Below are positions 15,101-24,573 of a DNA stretch of 64,000 bases, one piece after another. The stretch is taken from assembly GCF_037975245.1 (NCBI RefSeq), contig NC_092564.1:22595984-22659983 (forward strand). Direction: 5' to 3'. The notes beneath the pieces are model-generated. The model was not told the DNA's origin and did no database searches. It saw only the letters and a program-made list of their open reading frames with translations. The first letter of the stretch is position 1; each line of letters starts with the position of its first letter. The position numbers and the translations under genes are program-made. Source of the stretch: Apostichopus japonicus (Eukaryota > Echinodermata > Holothuroidea > Aspidochirotida > Stichopodidae).

Positions 15101-18100
15101 GAAATAAATTTGTGAGAAGAGACTGAACTAAACAGGAAGCATTCAGATATCCTTTTTTTTTAATTCTTAGCAATATGTAAGAACTTCACTCGAAATAACC
15201 TTTAACTTTGACGATGAAAGAACATTCATCAGTATTTTTAGACAAATCTTCACAAGAACAAGTCACTGTTGTTACTCCCACTGGAAATTCACTTTGGCTT
15301 GTTGCATTACAAGTAGCTTGAATGCCTGTGTCAACGTTGTCAGAACATGATGTCACAAAATCAACTGTTGCAGTGGTTCCTTCTTGCAGCCTTGCATCAG
15401 TATCTTTATCATTTGGACAGCTAGCATTAGGATGAGTCACATCTTCAAATGGTAAAAGCAGACAAGAAAGGTTAACTTGTAAATGCTTTGTTTACAGATG
15501 TGATAGTATTGTAGATTTAACTATTGAAAGGTGCTAAGAAATAAAATTCTCTCATTGTCTAGCTCAAGATTAGCAACAAATTCATGGTCACAAAAGCTAT
15601 AGTATGTCGTCCAAAAGATGTTGTCAATAAATGCAGTTGCAAGTGTCAGCCACATATCATTAAAACTGCCAGTAATGATGTTTTTCAAGTTAAAAGATGT
15701 CTAAAACTTGTTAACACTTATCCTCACAACTTTTCATTCAACGGAGAAAAACATCACGGGTATAGGTATTGGTTACAGCTCTGTTGTTTATCAATAAAGT
15801 TGAACATTAACATAGCTTTGGTCAGTCTGAAATGTCATAAAGGCCCATTCCGATACTTAGTATCAATTTTTGTGTTTCAGAGGTACCATAAGAAGAAATT
15901 TTAGTCGAGGAAGTAAAACATCACAAGTGTAGGTATGATCTGTACAGCTCAGCCACGGAGTTAAGCTTCTAGCCAAACGAACCTTATCTGGAGCTCAATT
16001 GATGCGAGCATTTGTCCGTAATAGTTTTTCCGTAACTTCCCATCAAATGAACTAGGCTTTTAATGATCTTCGTTGATAATGGAAATATTGTTTGAGAAAA
16101 GACTCAATTAAACAAGAAGCATTCAGATAACCTTTTTTTTTTAATTCTTAGCAATATGTAAAAACTTCACTCGAAATAACCTTTAACTGTGATAGTGAAA
16201 GAACATTCATCAGTATTTTGAGACAAATCTTCACAAGAACAAGTCACTGTTGTTACTCCCACTGGAAATTCACTTTGGCTTGTTGCATTACAAGAAGCTT
16301 GAATGCCTGTGTCAATGTTGTCAGAACATGATGTCACAAAGTTAACTCTTGCAGTGGTTCCTTCTTGCAGCCTTGCATCAGTATCTACATCATTTGGACA
16401 GCTAGCATTAGGATGAGTCACATCTTCAAATTATAAAGGCAGACAAGAAAGGTTAACTAGCAAATGTTTTTTTAACAGATGTAATAGTATTGTAGATTTA
16501 ACTATTGGAAAGTGCTAAGAAAAAAACTTGCTCATTGTCTAACTCTAAATTGGCAACAAATTTATTGTCACAAAAGATTTAGTATGTCGTCTAAAAGATG
16601 CTGCTAATAAATGCAGTTGTAAGTGTCAGCCACATCTCATAAAATCTACCAGTAATGATGTTTTTCAAGCTAAAAGAATGTCTAAAACTTGTTAGCACTT
16701 GTCTTTACAACTTTCATTGAAGGAAGTAAAACATCATGGGTATAAGTATAGGTAATAGCTTTGTTGTTTATCAATAAAATTAAACATAAATATAGCTTTG
16801 ATCCGTCTGAAATGTCAAAAAGCACCATTCCGATATTTGGTGTCAATTTTTGTGTTAGAAAAGGACCATAAGTAGAGATTTCTGGTCAAGGAAGTAAAAC
16901 ATCACATGTGTAGGTAAGATGTGTGCATATCAGCCCCTGAGGTAAGCTTCTTGCCAAACTAACCTTATCTGGTGCTTAATTGATGCATGCATTTGTCCGT
17001 AATAGTTTTTCCGTAACTTCCAATCAAATGAACTATGCTTCTAATGATCTTTGTTGATAATGGAAATATGCTTTCGAAAAAAAGACTCAATTAAACAAGA
17101 AGCATTCATATAACCCTTTTTTAAACTTCTTAGCAATATGTAAGGATTTCACTCAAACTAACCTTTAACTGTGATAGTGAAAGAACATCCATCAGTATTT
17201 TGAGACAAATCTTCACAAGAACAATTCACTGTTGTTACTCCCACTGGAAATTCACTTTGGCTTGTTGCATTACAAACAGCTTGAATGCCTGTGTCAACGT
17301 TGTCAGAACATTTTGTCACAAAATCAACTCTTGCAGTGGTTCCTTTTTGCAGCCTTGCATCAGTATCTATATCATCTGGACAGCTAGCCGTAGGATGAGT
17401 CACATCTTCAAATTATAAAGGCAGACAAGAAAGGTTAACTAGCAAATGTACTTAAATGTGATAATACTGTTGATTTCATTATTGGGAGGCGCTAAGAAAT
17501 ATCATTGCTTATTGTCTAACTCTCTATTTGCAACAAATTGATGGTCACAAACGCTATAGTACGTCGTGTAAAAGATGCTGCTAATAAATGCAGTTGCAAT
17601 TGTCAGCCACATATCATTAAATCTACCAGTAATGATGTTTTTTAAGCTAAAAGAATGTCTAAAACTTGTTGACACTTGTCTTCACAACTTTTCATTGAAG
17701 GAAGTAAAACATCATGGGTATAAGTATAGGTAACAGCTTCATGTTTATCAATAAATTTGAACATAAATATAGCTTTGATCAGTCTGAAATATCATAAAGG
17801 CCCATTCCGATATTTGGTATCAATGTTTGTTTTAGGAATGGACCATAGGTAGGGAGTTTTGGTCAGTAAAACATGTCATCTGTAGGTAAGATCTGTGCAG
17901 ATCAGCCACTGAGCTAAGCTTCTTGCCAAAATAACCTTATCTGGTGCTTAATTGATACATGCATTTGTCCGTAACAGTTTTTCCGTAACTTCCCATCAAA
18001 TAAATTAGGCTTTAAATGATCTTTGTTGATAATGGAAATAAATTTGTGAGAAGAGACTGAACTAAACAGGAAGCATTCAGATATCCTTTTTTTTTAATTC

Positions 18101-21100
18101 TTAGCAATATGTAAGAACTTCACTCGAAATAACCTTTAACTTTGACGATGAAAGAACATTCATCAGTATTTTTAGACAAATCTTCACAAGAACAAGTCAC
18201 TGTTGTTACTCCCACTGGAAATTCACTTTGGCTTGTTGCATTACAAGTAGCTTGAATGCCTGTGTCAACGTTGTCAGAACATTTTGTCACAAAATCAACT
18301 GTTGCAGTGGTTCCTTCTTGCAGCCTTGCATCAGTATCTTTATCATTTGGACAGCTAGCATTAGGATGAGTCACATCTTCAAATGGTAAAAGCAGACAAG
18401 AAAGGTTAACTTGTAAATGCTTTGTTTACAGATGTGATAGTATTGTAGATTTAACTATTGAAAGGTGCTAAGAAATAAAATTCTCTCATTGTCTAGCTCA
18501 AGATTAGCAACAAATTCATGGTCACAAAAGCTATAGTATGTCGTCCAAAAGATGTTGTCAATAAATGCAGTTGCAAGTGTCAGCCACATATCATTAAAAC
18601 TGCCAGTAATGATGTTTTTCAAGTTAAAAGATGTCTAAAACTTGTTAACACTTATCCTCACAACTTTTCATTCAACGGAGAAAAACATCACGGGTATAGG
18701 TATTGGTTACAGCTCTGTTGTTTATCAATAAAGTTGAACATTAACATAGCTTTGGTCAGTCTGAAATGTCATAAAGGCCCATTCCGATACTTAGTATCAA
18801 TTTTTGTGTTTCAGAGGTACCATAAGAAGAAATTTTAGTCGAGGAAGTAAACATCACAAGTGTAGGTATGATCTGTACAGATCAGCCACGGAGTTAAGCT
18901 TCTAGCCAAACGAACCTTATCTGGAGCTCAATTGATGCGAGCATTTGTCCGTAATAGTTTTTCCGTAACTTCCCATCAAATGAACTAGGCTTTTAATGAT
19001 CTTCGTTGATAATGGAAATATTGTTTGAGAAAAGACTCAATTAAACAAGAAGCATTCAGATAACCTTTTTTTTTAATTCTTAGCAATATGTAAGAACTTC
19101 ACTCGAAATAACCTTTAACTGTGATAGTGAAAGAACATTCATCAGTATTTTGAGACAAATCTTCACAAGAACAAGTCACTGTTGTTACTCCCACTGGAAA
19201 TTCACTTTGGCTTGTTGCATTACAAGCAGCTTGAATGCCTGCGTCAATGTTGTCAGAACATGTTGTCACAAAGTCAACTCTTGCAGTGGTTCCTTCTTGC
19301 AGCCTTGCATCAGTATCTTTATCATTTGGACAGCTAGCATTAGGATGAGTCACATCTTCAAATTATAAAAGCAGACAAGAAAGGTTAACTAGCAAATGTT
19401 TTTTTAACAGATGTAATAGTATTGTAGATTTAACTATTGGAAAGTGCTAAGAAAAAAACTTGCTCATTGTCTAACTCTAAATTGGCAACAAATTTATTGT
19501 CACAAAAGATTTAGTATGTCGTCTAAAAGATGCTGCTAATAAATGCAGTTGTAAGTGTCAGCCACATCTCATAAAATCTACCAGTAATGATGTTTTTCAA
19601 GCTAAAAGAATGTCTAAAACTTGTTAGCACTTGTCTTTACAACTTTCATTGAAGGAAGTAAAACATCATGGGTATAAGTATAGGTAATAGCTTTGGTGTT
19701 TATCAATAAAATTAAACATAAATATAGCTTTGATCCGTCTGAAATGTCAAAAAGCACCATTCCGATATTTGGTGTCAATTTTTGTGTTAGAAAAGGACCA
19801 TAAGTAGAGATTTCTGGTCAAGGAAGTAAAACATCACATGTGTAGGTAAGATGTGTGCATATCAGCCCCTGAGGTAAGCTTCTTGCCAAACTAACCTTAT
19901 CTGGTGCTTAATTGATGCATGCATTTGTCCGTAATAGTTTTTCCGTAACTTCCAATCAAATGAACTAGGCTTTTAATGATCTTTGTTGAAAGGAAATATG
20001 CTTTCGAAAAAAAGACTCAATTAAACAGGAAGCATTCATATAACCCTTTTTTTAACTTCTTAGCAATATGTCAGGATTTCACTCAAACTAACCTTTAACT
20101 GTGATAGTGAAAGAACATTCATCAGTATTTTGAGACAAATCTTCACAAGAACAATTCACTGTTGTTACTCCCACTGGAAATTCACTTTGGCTTGTTGCAT
20201 TACAAACAGCTTGAATGCCTGTGTCAACGTTGTCAGAACATGATGTCACAAAATCAACTGTTGCAGTGGTTCCTTTTTGCAGCCTTGCATCAGTATCTAT
20301 ATCATCTGGACAGCTAGCCGTAGGATGAGTCACATCTTCAAATTATAAAGGCAGACAAGAAAGGTTAACTAGCAAATGTACTTAGATGTGATAATACTGT
20401 TGATTTCATTATTGGAAGGCGCTAAGAAATATCATTGCTTATTGTCTAACTCTCAATTTGCAACAAATTGATGGTCACAAACGCTATAGTATGTCGTGTA
20501 AAAGATGCTGCTAATAAATGCAGTTGCAAGTGTCAGCCACATATCATAAAATCTGCCAGTAATGATGTTTTTCAAGTTAAAAGAATGTCTAAAACTTGTT
20601 AACACTTGTCCTCACAACTTTTTATTCAACGGAGAAAAACATCACGGGTATAGGTATTGGTTACAGCTCTGTTGTTTATCAATAAAGTTGAACATTAACA
20701 TAGCTTTGGTCAGTCTGAAATGTCATAAAGGCCCATTCCGATACTTAGTATCAATTTTTGTGTTTCAGAGGTACCATAAGAAGAAATTTTAGTCGAGGAA
20801 GTAAAACATCACAAGTGTAGGTATGATCTGTACAGTTCAGCCACGGAGTTAAGCTTCTAGCCAAACGAACCTTATCTGGAGCTCAATTGATGCGAGCATT
20901 TGTCCGTAATAGTTTTTCCGTAACTTCCCATCAAATGAACTAGGCTTTTAATGATCTTCGTTGATAATGGAAATATTGTTTGAGAAAAGACTCAATTAAA
21001 CAAGAAGCATTCAGATAACCTTTTTTTTTAATTCTTAGCAATATGTAAGAACTTCACTCGAAATAACCTTTAACTGTGATAGTGAAAGAACATTCATCAG

Positions 21101-24100
21101 TATTTTGAGACAAATCTTCACAAGAACAAGTCACTGTTGTTACTCCCACTGGAAATTCACTTTGGCTTGTTGCATTACAAGAAGCTTGAATGCCTGTGTC
21201 AATGTTGTCAGAACATGATGTCACAAAGTTAACTCTTGCAGTGGTTCCTTCTTGCAGCCTTGCATCAGTATCTTTATCATTTGGACAGCTAGCATTAGGA
21301 TGAGTCACATCTTCAAATTATAAAAGCAGACAAGAAAGGTTAACTAGCAAATGTTTTTTTTAACAGATGTAATAGTATTGTAGATTTAACTATTGGAAAG
21401 TGCTAAGAAAAAAACTTGCTCATTGTCTAACTCTAAATTGGCAACAAATTTATTGTCACAAAAGATTTAGTATGTCGTCTAAAAGATGCTGCTAATAAAT
21501 GCAGTTGTAAGTGTCAGCCACATCTCATAAAATCTACCAGTAATGATGTTTTTCAAGCTAAAAGAATGTCTAAAACTTGTTAGCACTTGTCTTTACAACT
21601 TTCATTGAAGGAAGTAAAACATCATGGGTATAAGTATAGGTAATAGCTTTGTTGTTTATCAATAAAATTAAACATAAATATAGCTTTGATCCGTCTGAAA
21701 TGTCAAAAAGCACCATTCCGATATTTGGTATCAATTTTTGTGTTAGAAAAGGACCATAAGTAGAGATTTCTGGTCAAGGAAGTAAAACATCACATGTGTA
21801 GGTAAGATGTGTGCATATCAGCCCCTGAGGTAAGCTTCTTGCCAAACTAACCTTATCTGGTGCTTAATTGATGCATGCATTTGTCCGTAATAGTTTTTCC
21901 GTAACTTCCAATCAAATGAACTAGGCTTTTAATGATCTTTGTTGATAATGGAAATATTGTTTGAGAAAAGACTCAATTAAACAAGAAGCATTCAGATAAC
22001 CTTTTTTTTTTAATTCTTAGCAATGTTTAAGAACTTCACTCGAAATAACCTTTAACTGTGATAGTGAAAGAACATTCATCAGTATTTTGAGACAAATCTT
22101 CACAAGAACAATTCACTGTTGTTACTCCCACTGGAAATTCACTTTGGCTTGTTGCATTACAAACAGCTTGAATGCCTGTGTCAACGTTGTCAGAACATGT
22201 TGTCACAAAATCAACTCTTGCAGTGGTTCCTTCTTGCAGCCTTGCATCAGTATCTATATCATTTGGACAGCTAGCCGTTGGGGGGGGGGGGGCAAATCTT
22301 CAAGTTATAAACGAAAAAAAAATTAACTAATGTACTCAGATATAATTCTACTGTCAATTTAATTATTGGAAGGTGATAAGAAATGACACTGCCCAATGTC
22401 CAATGATAAATGTTCAAGAGATCGATTATCAAAAAAGCTATTCATGTCGTCTTAATATGCTGGCAATAAGTGCAGTTGCAAGTGTCAGCCACATATCACA
22501 AATTCTACTAGTCATGACGTTTTGTTTTAAGCCGGAAGAATGTCCAAAACTGGTTTACACCGGTCTTTACAAGTTTTCAATCAAGGAAGTACAACATTAT
22601 TGGTGTAGATAACAATTGCAGACATAAGGTCAATCGTTACAATAGCTTTGGTCACTTAAAATTGTATATACCCTCTCTAGTACTGATCAAATGCATAGCC
22701 AGTCAAAATCCACCTATATAGCTGCTCATCAAATCTGTCTTTCCTTTCATATTCGAAACCACTGAATTCCTGTAAAATGATACTTTGGGGTCATTTAGTG
22801 AATCAGAATGTTGCGCAAACATCTTCTTAATTGTGGTGAACAACTGAAGAATCATGGATAAGATCATTACGTTGCACATCTTATCACTACATTGCATTGT
22901 ATTTTGCAATAATTGAAGTAAACATTCTGTTAGTCTGCGATGGTGCCATTGTGCAGTCCTCAGACCAATATCCAAGGCACATTTGCAAAGTCACAAACAT
23001 TAATACGTAATAAATACACAATTAAGATTCATAAGAGTAACATTAAATCTAATTACTGAATATGTTAAGCACCAAACATGAATTAAGTACTTGATAAGTG
23101 TGCCTGGTAGTATCTTTCTCTTTTGGAAGGAAGATAAAATGTTGCTCGCTTCAGGACGGGTAAAAAATTGCAAAGATAGTGCACCGATTAACTGCGATTA
23201 AAGCTTTACCTAGTTTTCGGCAGATCCATCTTTCACGTTGACAGTTTCGCGAAGAAGACCCGGAGACGCATCTTCTGTAGCGCCAATTCCTACCAAAGCA
23301 TATCAAGTAATTGGGCAAATTGTTAATGTTAGCTCCACTTGTAACGATTGCAGTAGATGGAGGGGGTCTTCTTCCAGTATCTGTACATCTCTCATTTTCA
23401 TCCCGTACTGTCGGATTTCCCGTTAAACATTTTAAGCCACCTGCATAATGAAACGTACGTCTTTGGGCATTGTTGCATCCCCGTGTTTGACATGATTGCC
23501 CATCTGGGGAAAAGATATCAAAGGAATTTTAAATTGGTCTAAAACCTCAAACTGCGATATGTGGGTAGAGACAATTTCACTGGAATGGTTTACATAATGA
23601 AACTTTGAACTCTGATAAGTTTAAATTATGGCAAGAAGAAACCCGATAACAAACTGCTTATCTACTACAAAAAAGCCTGCGCAGGTAAATATATAAAGAG
23701 TTAGAGGGCGTGACATTTTACCTAGGTTCTTTATTAGTCTAACTCTGTCCATGTTGCTCTATTCATTGTTCAATGGTCAAATTTGACTGTATATCCATCT
23801 GTCTCTTGTAAATGATGTAATTTTTAGTCCCACAAGGAAAAACAAGTCAGGTACTTTAACTTTTTAAAGTAGGGGTATACACTTTTGTAATTGCTTTTCT
23901 AATTAAAGCACTGCAGTTAATTATCTGTGCTTGCAGAGCACTCAAAAGGCAAAGATAGCAATGCCCTTATCTTGAAACTATGCAACACATTATCAAAGAT
24001 GTGTACAATCGCTAGAGATTAATACAGTATAGCTTGCTACATGTCTGGCTATGTGGCTAGTTTATCTGAGTCGCCTCTTCTCAATGTTGCCATACAACAC

Positions 24101-24573
24101 AAATGATGATCTTCTTCACCTGATCATACAAAGTGACAACCAGAAAGTAATGAGATTTGGTGAGTCCTTGCCACCTTTTATGTAGAATATCTGATGTAAA
24201 CTGCCCATGCAAGGAAATAACCTTAATAAGGTGGATCCAAATGTTAATAATCATTAAGGCTTCACTTCATTAAGGCTTTACTTTAAACTGTTATTAAAAG
24301 GTTTAGAGAACCGAATTTCTATTGACCATAAATGAACTTTGACCGCTGAAAACAATAGCGGATTCATACTGAATAATGTGAACCCACGTTAAGTGTGAGG
24401 TTTACTAAAGCTCTACTGTTTGAGTTACCATGATAGAACCCATTCAGAGATCAGACCTTCAATTCTGTTGACCTAAAATGACCCAACATGCTGCTAAACT
24501 TACCAGAAGTAGCAATAACGAGCATAGCGAACATAAATCCAAATTCCTTCCAAATAGTTGGAAAAGCCATGAC
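1..24573 (-). CDS. Adhesion GPCR-type gene 1 (span): signal peptide, Cys-rich exon, 16 HYR exons, HRM-like, start of GAIN; runs off the left edge
   Basis: This is the gene-level span; its exons are listed separately. Following splice sites from the signal-peptide exon gives an unbroken chain of phases: every exon from 24570 to 5410 joins in phase 1, and those from 4015 leftward join in phase 0. The product would be a secreted-pathway surface receptor with a long extracellular stalk of hyalin repeats. The part of GAIN inside the window is collinear with receptor gene 2 (39411-56401): both share an NVTT(E/D)NA motif, then a VxNTID motif, then a Gx(N/D)xxNFS motif. This supports an adhesion GPCR even though no GPS or membrane helix is visible here. 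HYR domains are known as adhesive Ig-like folds in hyalin and complement-related proteins; a role in cell or matrix adhesion sensing is inference. HYR exon 1 is frameshifted. A secreted HYR protein would be the alternative if no helices follow outside the window. Confidence 0.8.
250..355. repeat. Short tandem repeat, about 32-bp unit
   Basis: Three to four copies of AACAGTAACAAGACATAT with a variable ATGAGGGT spacer, in a gene 1 intron. Confidence 0.8.
1068..2190 (+). repeat. 1.1 kb interspersed repeat, copy 1
   Basis: It is alignable end to end with 36089-37110. It begins around CAGCAAAACTGCAG, contains GGCTGTAG, TCAATCTAAGTAGTACAGCA and GCAGGCGCCGG words, and ends with a CACACA run and CTACAAAGGTTACGATTA. 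The second half holds two tandem units of about 145 bp (TTTCACAATTTGAC to GAGATATC and TTTACAAG). The class is unclear. It lies in a gene 1 intron. Confidence 0.8.
2573..2743 (-). CDS. Gene 1 exon: GAIN subdomain A
   Basis: 57 codons, phase 0-0, CACACAG acceptor and GTAAGG donor. The sequence is amphipathic and helical (LAKTSNVTTENAGFVAEDLE, then VIDDVVNVFETLSKVVN). It aligns with the exon at 50020-50175 of gene 2 over the NVTT(E/D)NA motif, which shows the two receptors are paralogues. N-glycosylation sites are NVT and NQT. Confidence 0.88.
3080..3630. repeat. Minisatellite, about 44-bp unit
   Basis: Imperfect units with ACACCAATACCCATGACAAG and GATAATATACCTACT; about twelve copies in the intron between the GAIN and HRM-like exons of gene 1. 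Confidence 0.88.
4015..4145 (-). CDS. Gene 1 exon: second half of HRM-like region and lead into GAIN
   Basis: The acceptor CGTAG and donor GTAAGT frame 131 bp, phase 1 in and phase 0 out. The reading GKPRALRNCSLSVDG then W-S-N-P-V-L-M-E-C has the R-x-C, W-x-x-P and closing Cys of the HRM pattern. It then passes into FEKANNTKTLVQNTLKG, a helical lead-in to GAIN subdomain A. Two NxT sequons are present. Confidence 0.8.
4146..5409. other. Gene 1 intron inside the HRM-like region
   Basis: Short open frames on both strands (for example 4447-4683 minus) have no recognisable domain or splice context. Nothing else seen. Confidence 0.6.
5410..5559 (-). CDS. Gene 1 exon: first half of HRM-like region
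   Basis: The exon ends at a strong GTAAGC donor in phase 1 and reads AYTPKFIGLLFYSIGYCYED through ENKGSNEKCPSG. With the next exon it gives the CP-G-x-x-A-x-R-x-C spacing seen at the C-terminal half of hormone receptor motifs in adhesion GPCRs. The acceptor at 5560 (ATTACCAG) is my choice; ACTCTCAG slightly upstream is an alternative in another phase. Confidence 0.65.
5768..5884 (-). CDS. Gene 1 exon: partial HYR-like segment
   Basis: After a good acceptor (CTTCACAG) the reading SSAPHITCPRDVNVALE looks like the first strand pair of a HYR domain. It then ends after FNR at a weak donor (GTAGCT) that keeps phase 1. The frame stays open past the donor, so the end is the uncertain part. Joining here to the exon at 5559 keeps the frame. 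Confidence 0.6.
6659..6904 (-). CDS. Gene 1 HYR exon 16 (most diverged)
   Basis: HYR domain with DVTEPNATCPGD at its start and VGVTTVTCLCEDASQN in its core. At 246 bp it is one codon longer than the others. It is phase 1-1 with a GTTGGT donor. It has diverged most and so is probably close to the ancestral HYR exon. Its last G plus CT of the next exon gives Ala. Confidence 0.9.
6905..8356. other. Gene 1 intron between HYR exons 15 and 16, with an old cassette copy
   Basis: From about 7700 to 8240 the sequence is a diverged relative of the cassette introns (GCAGTTGCAAGTGTCAGCCA, CCAATAAAGTGAAACATTAT, GCTTTGGTCAGTC). This shows that exon and intron were duplicated together from early on. The rest is unannotated. 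Confidence 0.75.
8357..8599 (-). CDS. Gene 1 HYR exon 15
   Basis: HYR domain outside the near-identical array. It starts DVTHPNASCPND and has diverged positions (LQE after DAK, SQNEF, TCFCEDLSENTDGC). It is phase 1-1, 243 bp, with a GTTAGT donor. Confidence 0.9.
9333..9575 (-). CDS. Gene 1 HYR exon 14 (A type, array edge)
   Basis: A-type HYR that has begun to diverge (NDIDTD, VPSCSDNVDKGIQ). It lies at the older, 3' edge of the homogenised array. It is phase 1-1 and 243 bp. Confidence 0.92.
10314..10556 (-). CDS. Gene 1 HYR exon 13 (B type)
   Basis: B-type HYR in the repeated triplet; phase 1-1, 243 bp. Confidence 0.92.
11296..11538 (-). CDS. Gene 1 HYR exon 12 (C type)
   Basis: C-type HYR in the repeated triplet; phase 1-1, 243 bp. 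Confidence 0.92.
12267..12509 (-). CDS. Gene 1 HYR exon 11 (A type)
   Basis: A-type HYR in the repeated triplet; phase 1-1, 243 bp. Confidence 0.92.
13247..13489 (-). CDS. Gene 1 HYR exon 10 (B type)
   Basis: B-type HYR in the repeated triplet; phase 1-1, 243 bp. Confidence 0.92.
14229..14471 (-). CDS. Gene 1 HYR exon 9 (C type)
   Basis: C-type HYR in the repeated triplet; phase 1-1, 243 bp. It has DVTHPTASCPDD at the start and an NCSCEDL core. Confidence 0.92.
15200..15442 (-). CDS. Gene 1 HYR exon 8 (A type)
   Basis: A-type HYR, one residue different (TSC for TKC) from the A exons one higher-order unit away on either side. It is phase 1-1 and 243 bp. Confidence 0.92.
16181..16423 (-). 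CDS. Gene 1 HYR exon 7 (B type)
   Basis: B-type HYR (NDVDTD, VNFVTSCSDNID, SFTITVK). The translation is identical to the exons at 13247-13489 and 10314-10556. It is phase 1-1 and 243 bp. Confidence 0.92.
17163..17405 (-). CDS. Gene 1 HYR exon 6 (C type)
   Basis: C-type HYR. The translation is identical to the exons at 14229-14471 and 11296-11538. It is phase 1-1 and 243 bp. Confidence 0.92.
18134..18376 (-). CDS. Gene 1 HYR exon 5 (A type)
   Basis: A-type HYR (NDKDTD, VDFVTKCSDNVD, CSFIVKVK). The translation is identical to that of the exon at 12267-12509. It is phase 1-1 and 243 bp. Confidence 0.92.
19113..19355 (-). CDS. Gene 1 HYR exon 4 (B variant)
   Basis: HYR domain of B type with private changes (TTCSDNIDAGIQAAC) and the A-type NDKDTD start. 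It is phase 1-1 and 243 bp. Confidence 0.9.
20093..20335 (-). CDS. Gene 1 HYR exon 3 (C type)
   Basis: HYR domain with the C-type marks THPTASCPDD and VNCSCEDLSQNTD. It differs from the other C copies by TSC in place of TKC and DEC in place of DGC. It is phase 1-1 and 243 bp. Confidence 0.9.
21068..21310 (-). CDS. Gene 1 HYR exon 2 (A/B mosaic)
   Basis: This is an 81-residue HYR domain, phase 1-1. It starts DVTHPNASCPNDKDTD, which is A-like, while the rest (NFVTSCSDNIDTGIQASC to SFTITVK) is B-like. It carries NAS and NAT sequons. The mosaic suggests gene conversion or unequal exchange between units. Confidence 0.9.
22050..22297 (-). pseudogene. Gene 1 HYR exon 1, broken by a C13 run
   Basis: The exon matches the C-type HYR exons (CNATSQSEFPVG, NCSCEDLSQNTDECSF) and keeps its donor. 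The bases just after the acceptor, which in sister exons encode DVTHP, are replaced by a run of 13 C on the sense strand (13 G at 22280-22292). The exon is 248 bp instead of 243, so the frame is lost and a stop soon follows. All neighbouring exons are phase 1-1, so skipping this one keeps the protein in frame. A homopolymer sequencing error is possible: 11 or 14 C would restore the frame. Confidence 0.8.
22298..23209. other. Gene 1 intron before HYR exon 1
   Basis: 22330-22690 is a diverged copy of the cassette intron. An open stretch at 22703-22975 minus (helical, with ECLLQLLQNTMQC) is compositionally protein-like but has no fitting donor; left uncalled. Confidence 0.6.
23210..23440 (-). 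CDS. Gene 1 exon 2: cysteine-rich N-terminal module of unknown family
   Basis: This 231-bp exon is flanked by a CAG acceptor and a GTAAAG donor and is symmetric (phase 1-1, 77 codons). It follows the signal peptide directly, completing a Gly codon. The translation has six cysteines and basic patches (FGRNWRYRRC, RERWICRKL) and a proline-rich RRPPPS stretch. I do not recognise the fold; it resembles neither HYR, Ig, EGF nor sushi. As the first folded module of the mature protein it may be a ligand-binding head, which is inference. Confidence 0.75.
23441..24503. other. Gene 1 first coding intron
   Basis: AT-rich; I see no exon, repeat or RNA signal in it. Confidence 0.6.
24504..24573 (-). CDS. 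Gene 1 signal-peptide exon (ATG at 24570)
   Basis: The ATG at 24570 opens a 22-codon reading (MAFPTIWKEFGFMFAMLVIA, then TS and a split Gly). It is a short N-terminus with a hydrophobic core typical of a cleaved signal peptide. A GTAAGT donor follows at 24503, leaving phase 1. Three bases before the ATG is a splice acceptor (pyrimidine run, then CAG ending at 24574), so at least one untranslated 5' exon lies further right, somewhere in 24.6-39 kb. The transcription start is therefore not at this exon. Confidence 0.85.

Larger units (their letters stand above)
9333..21310. repeat. Higher-order tandem array of HYR exon cassettes, unit about 2934 bp (three exons plus introns)
   Basis: HYR exons occur about every 970-990 bp, and every third one is the same type. 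Start-to-start distances of A exons are 2934, 2933 and 2934 bp; B exons repeat at 2933-2934 bp between 10556 and 16423. Introns are duplicated with the exons: one 106-codon antisense reading in the intron is identical at 12651, 15584 and 18518. Order in transcription is B', C, B', then C-B-A triplets. Exon and intron both being near-identical indicates recent unequal crossing-over, not selection on the protein alone. Confidence 0.93.

Noticed and set aside
9333-21310. CRISPR-like regular repeat spacing
   Set aside because: The repeats are about 1 kb exon cassettes with coding content in a eukaryotic gene; no short repeat-spacer structure.
22703-22975. 90-codon minus open frame as an exon of gene 1
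   Set aside because: No donor gives the phase 1 exit that the neighbouring exons need, and no family is recognised.
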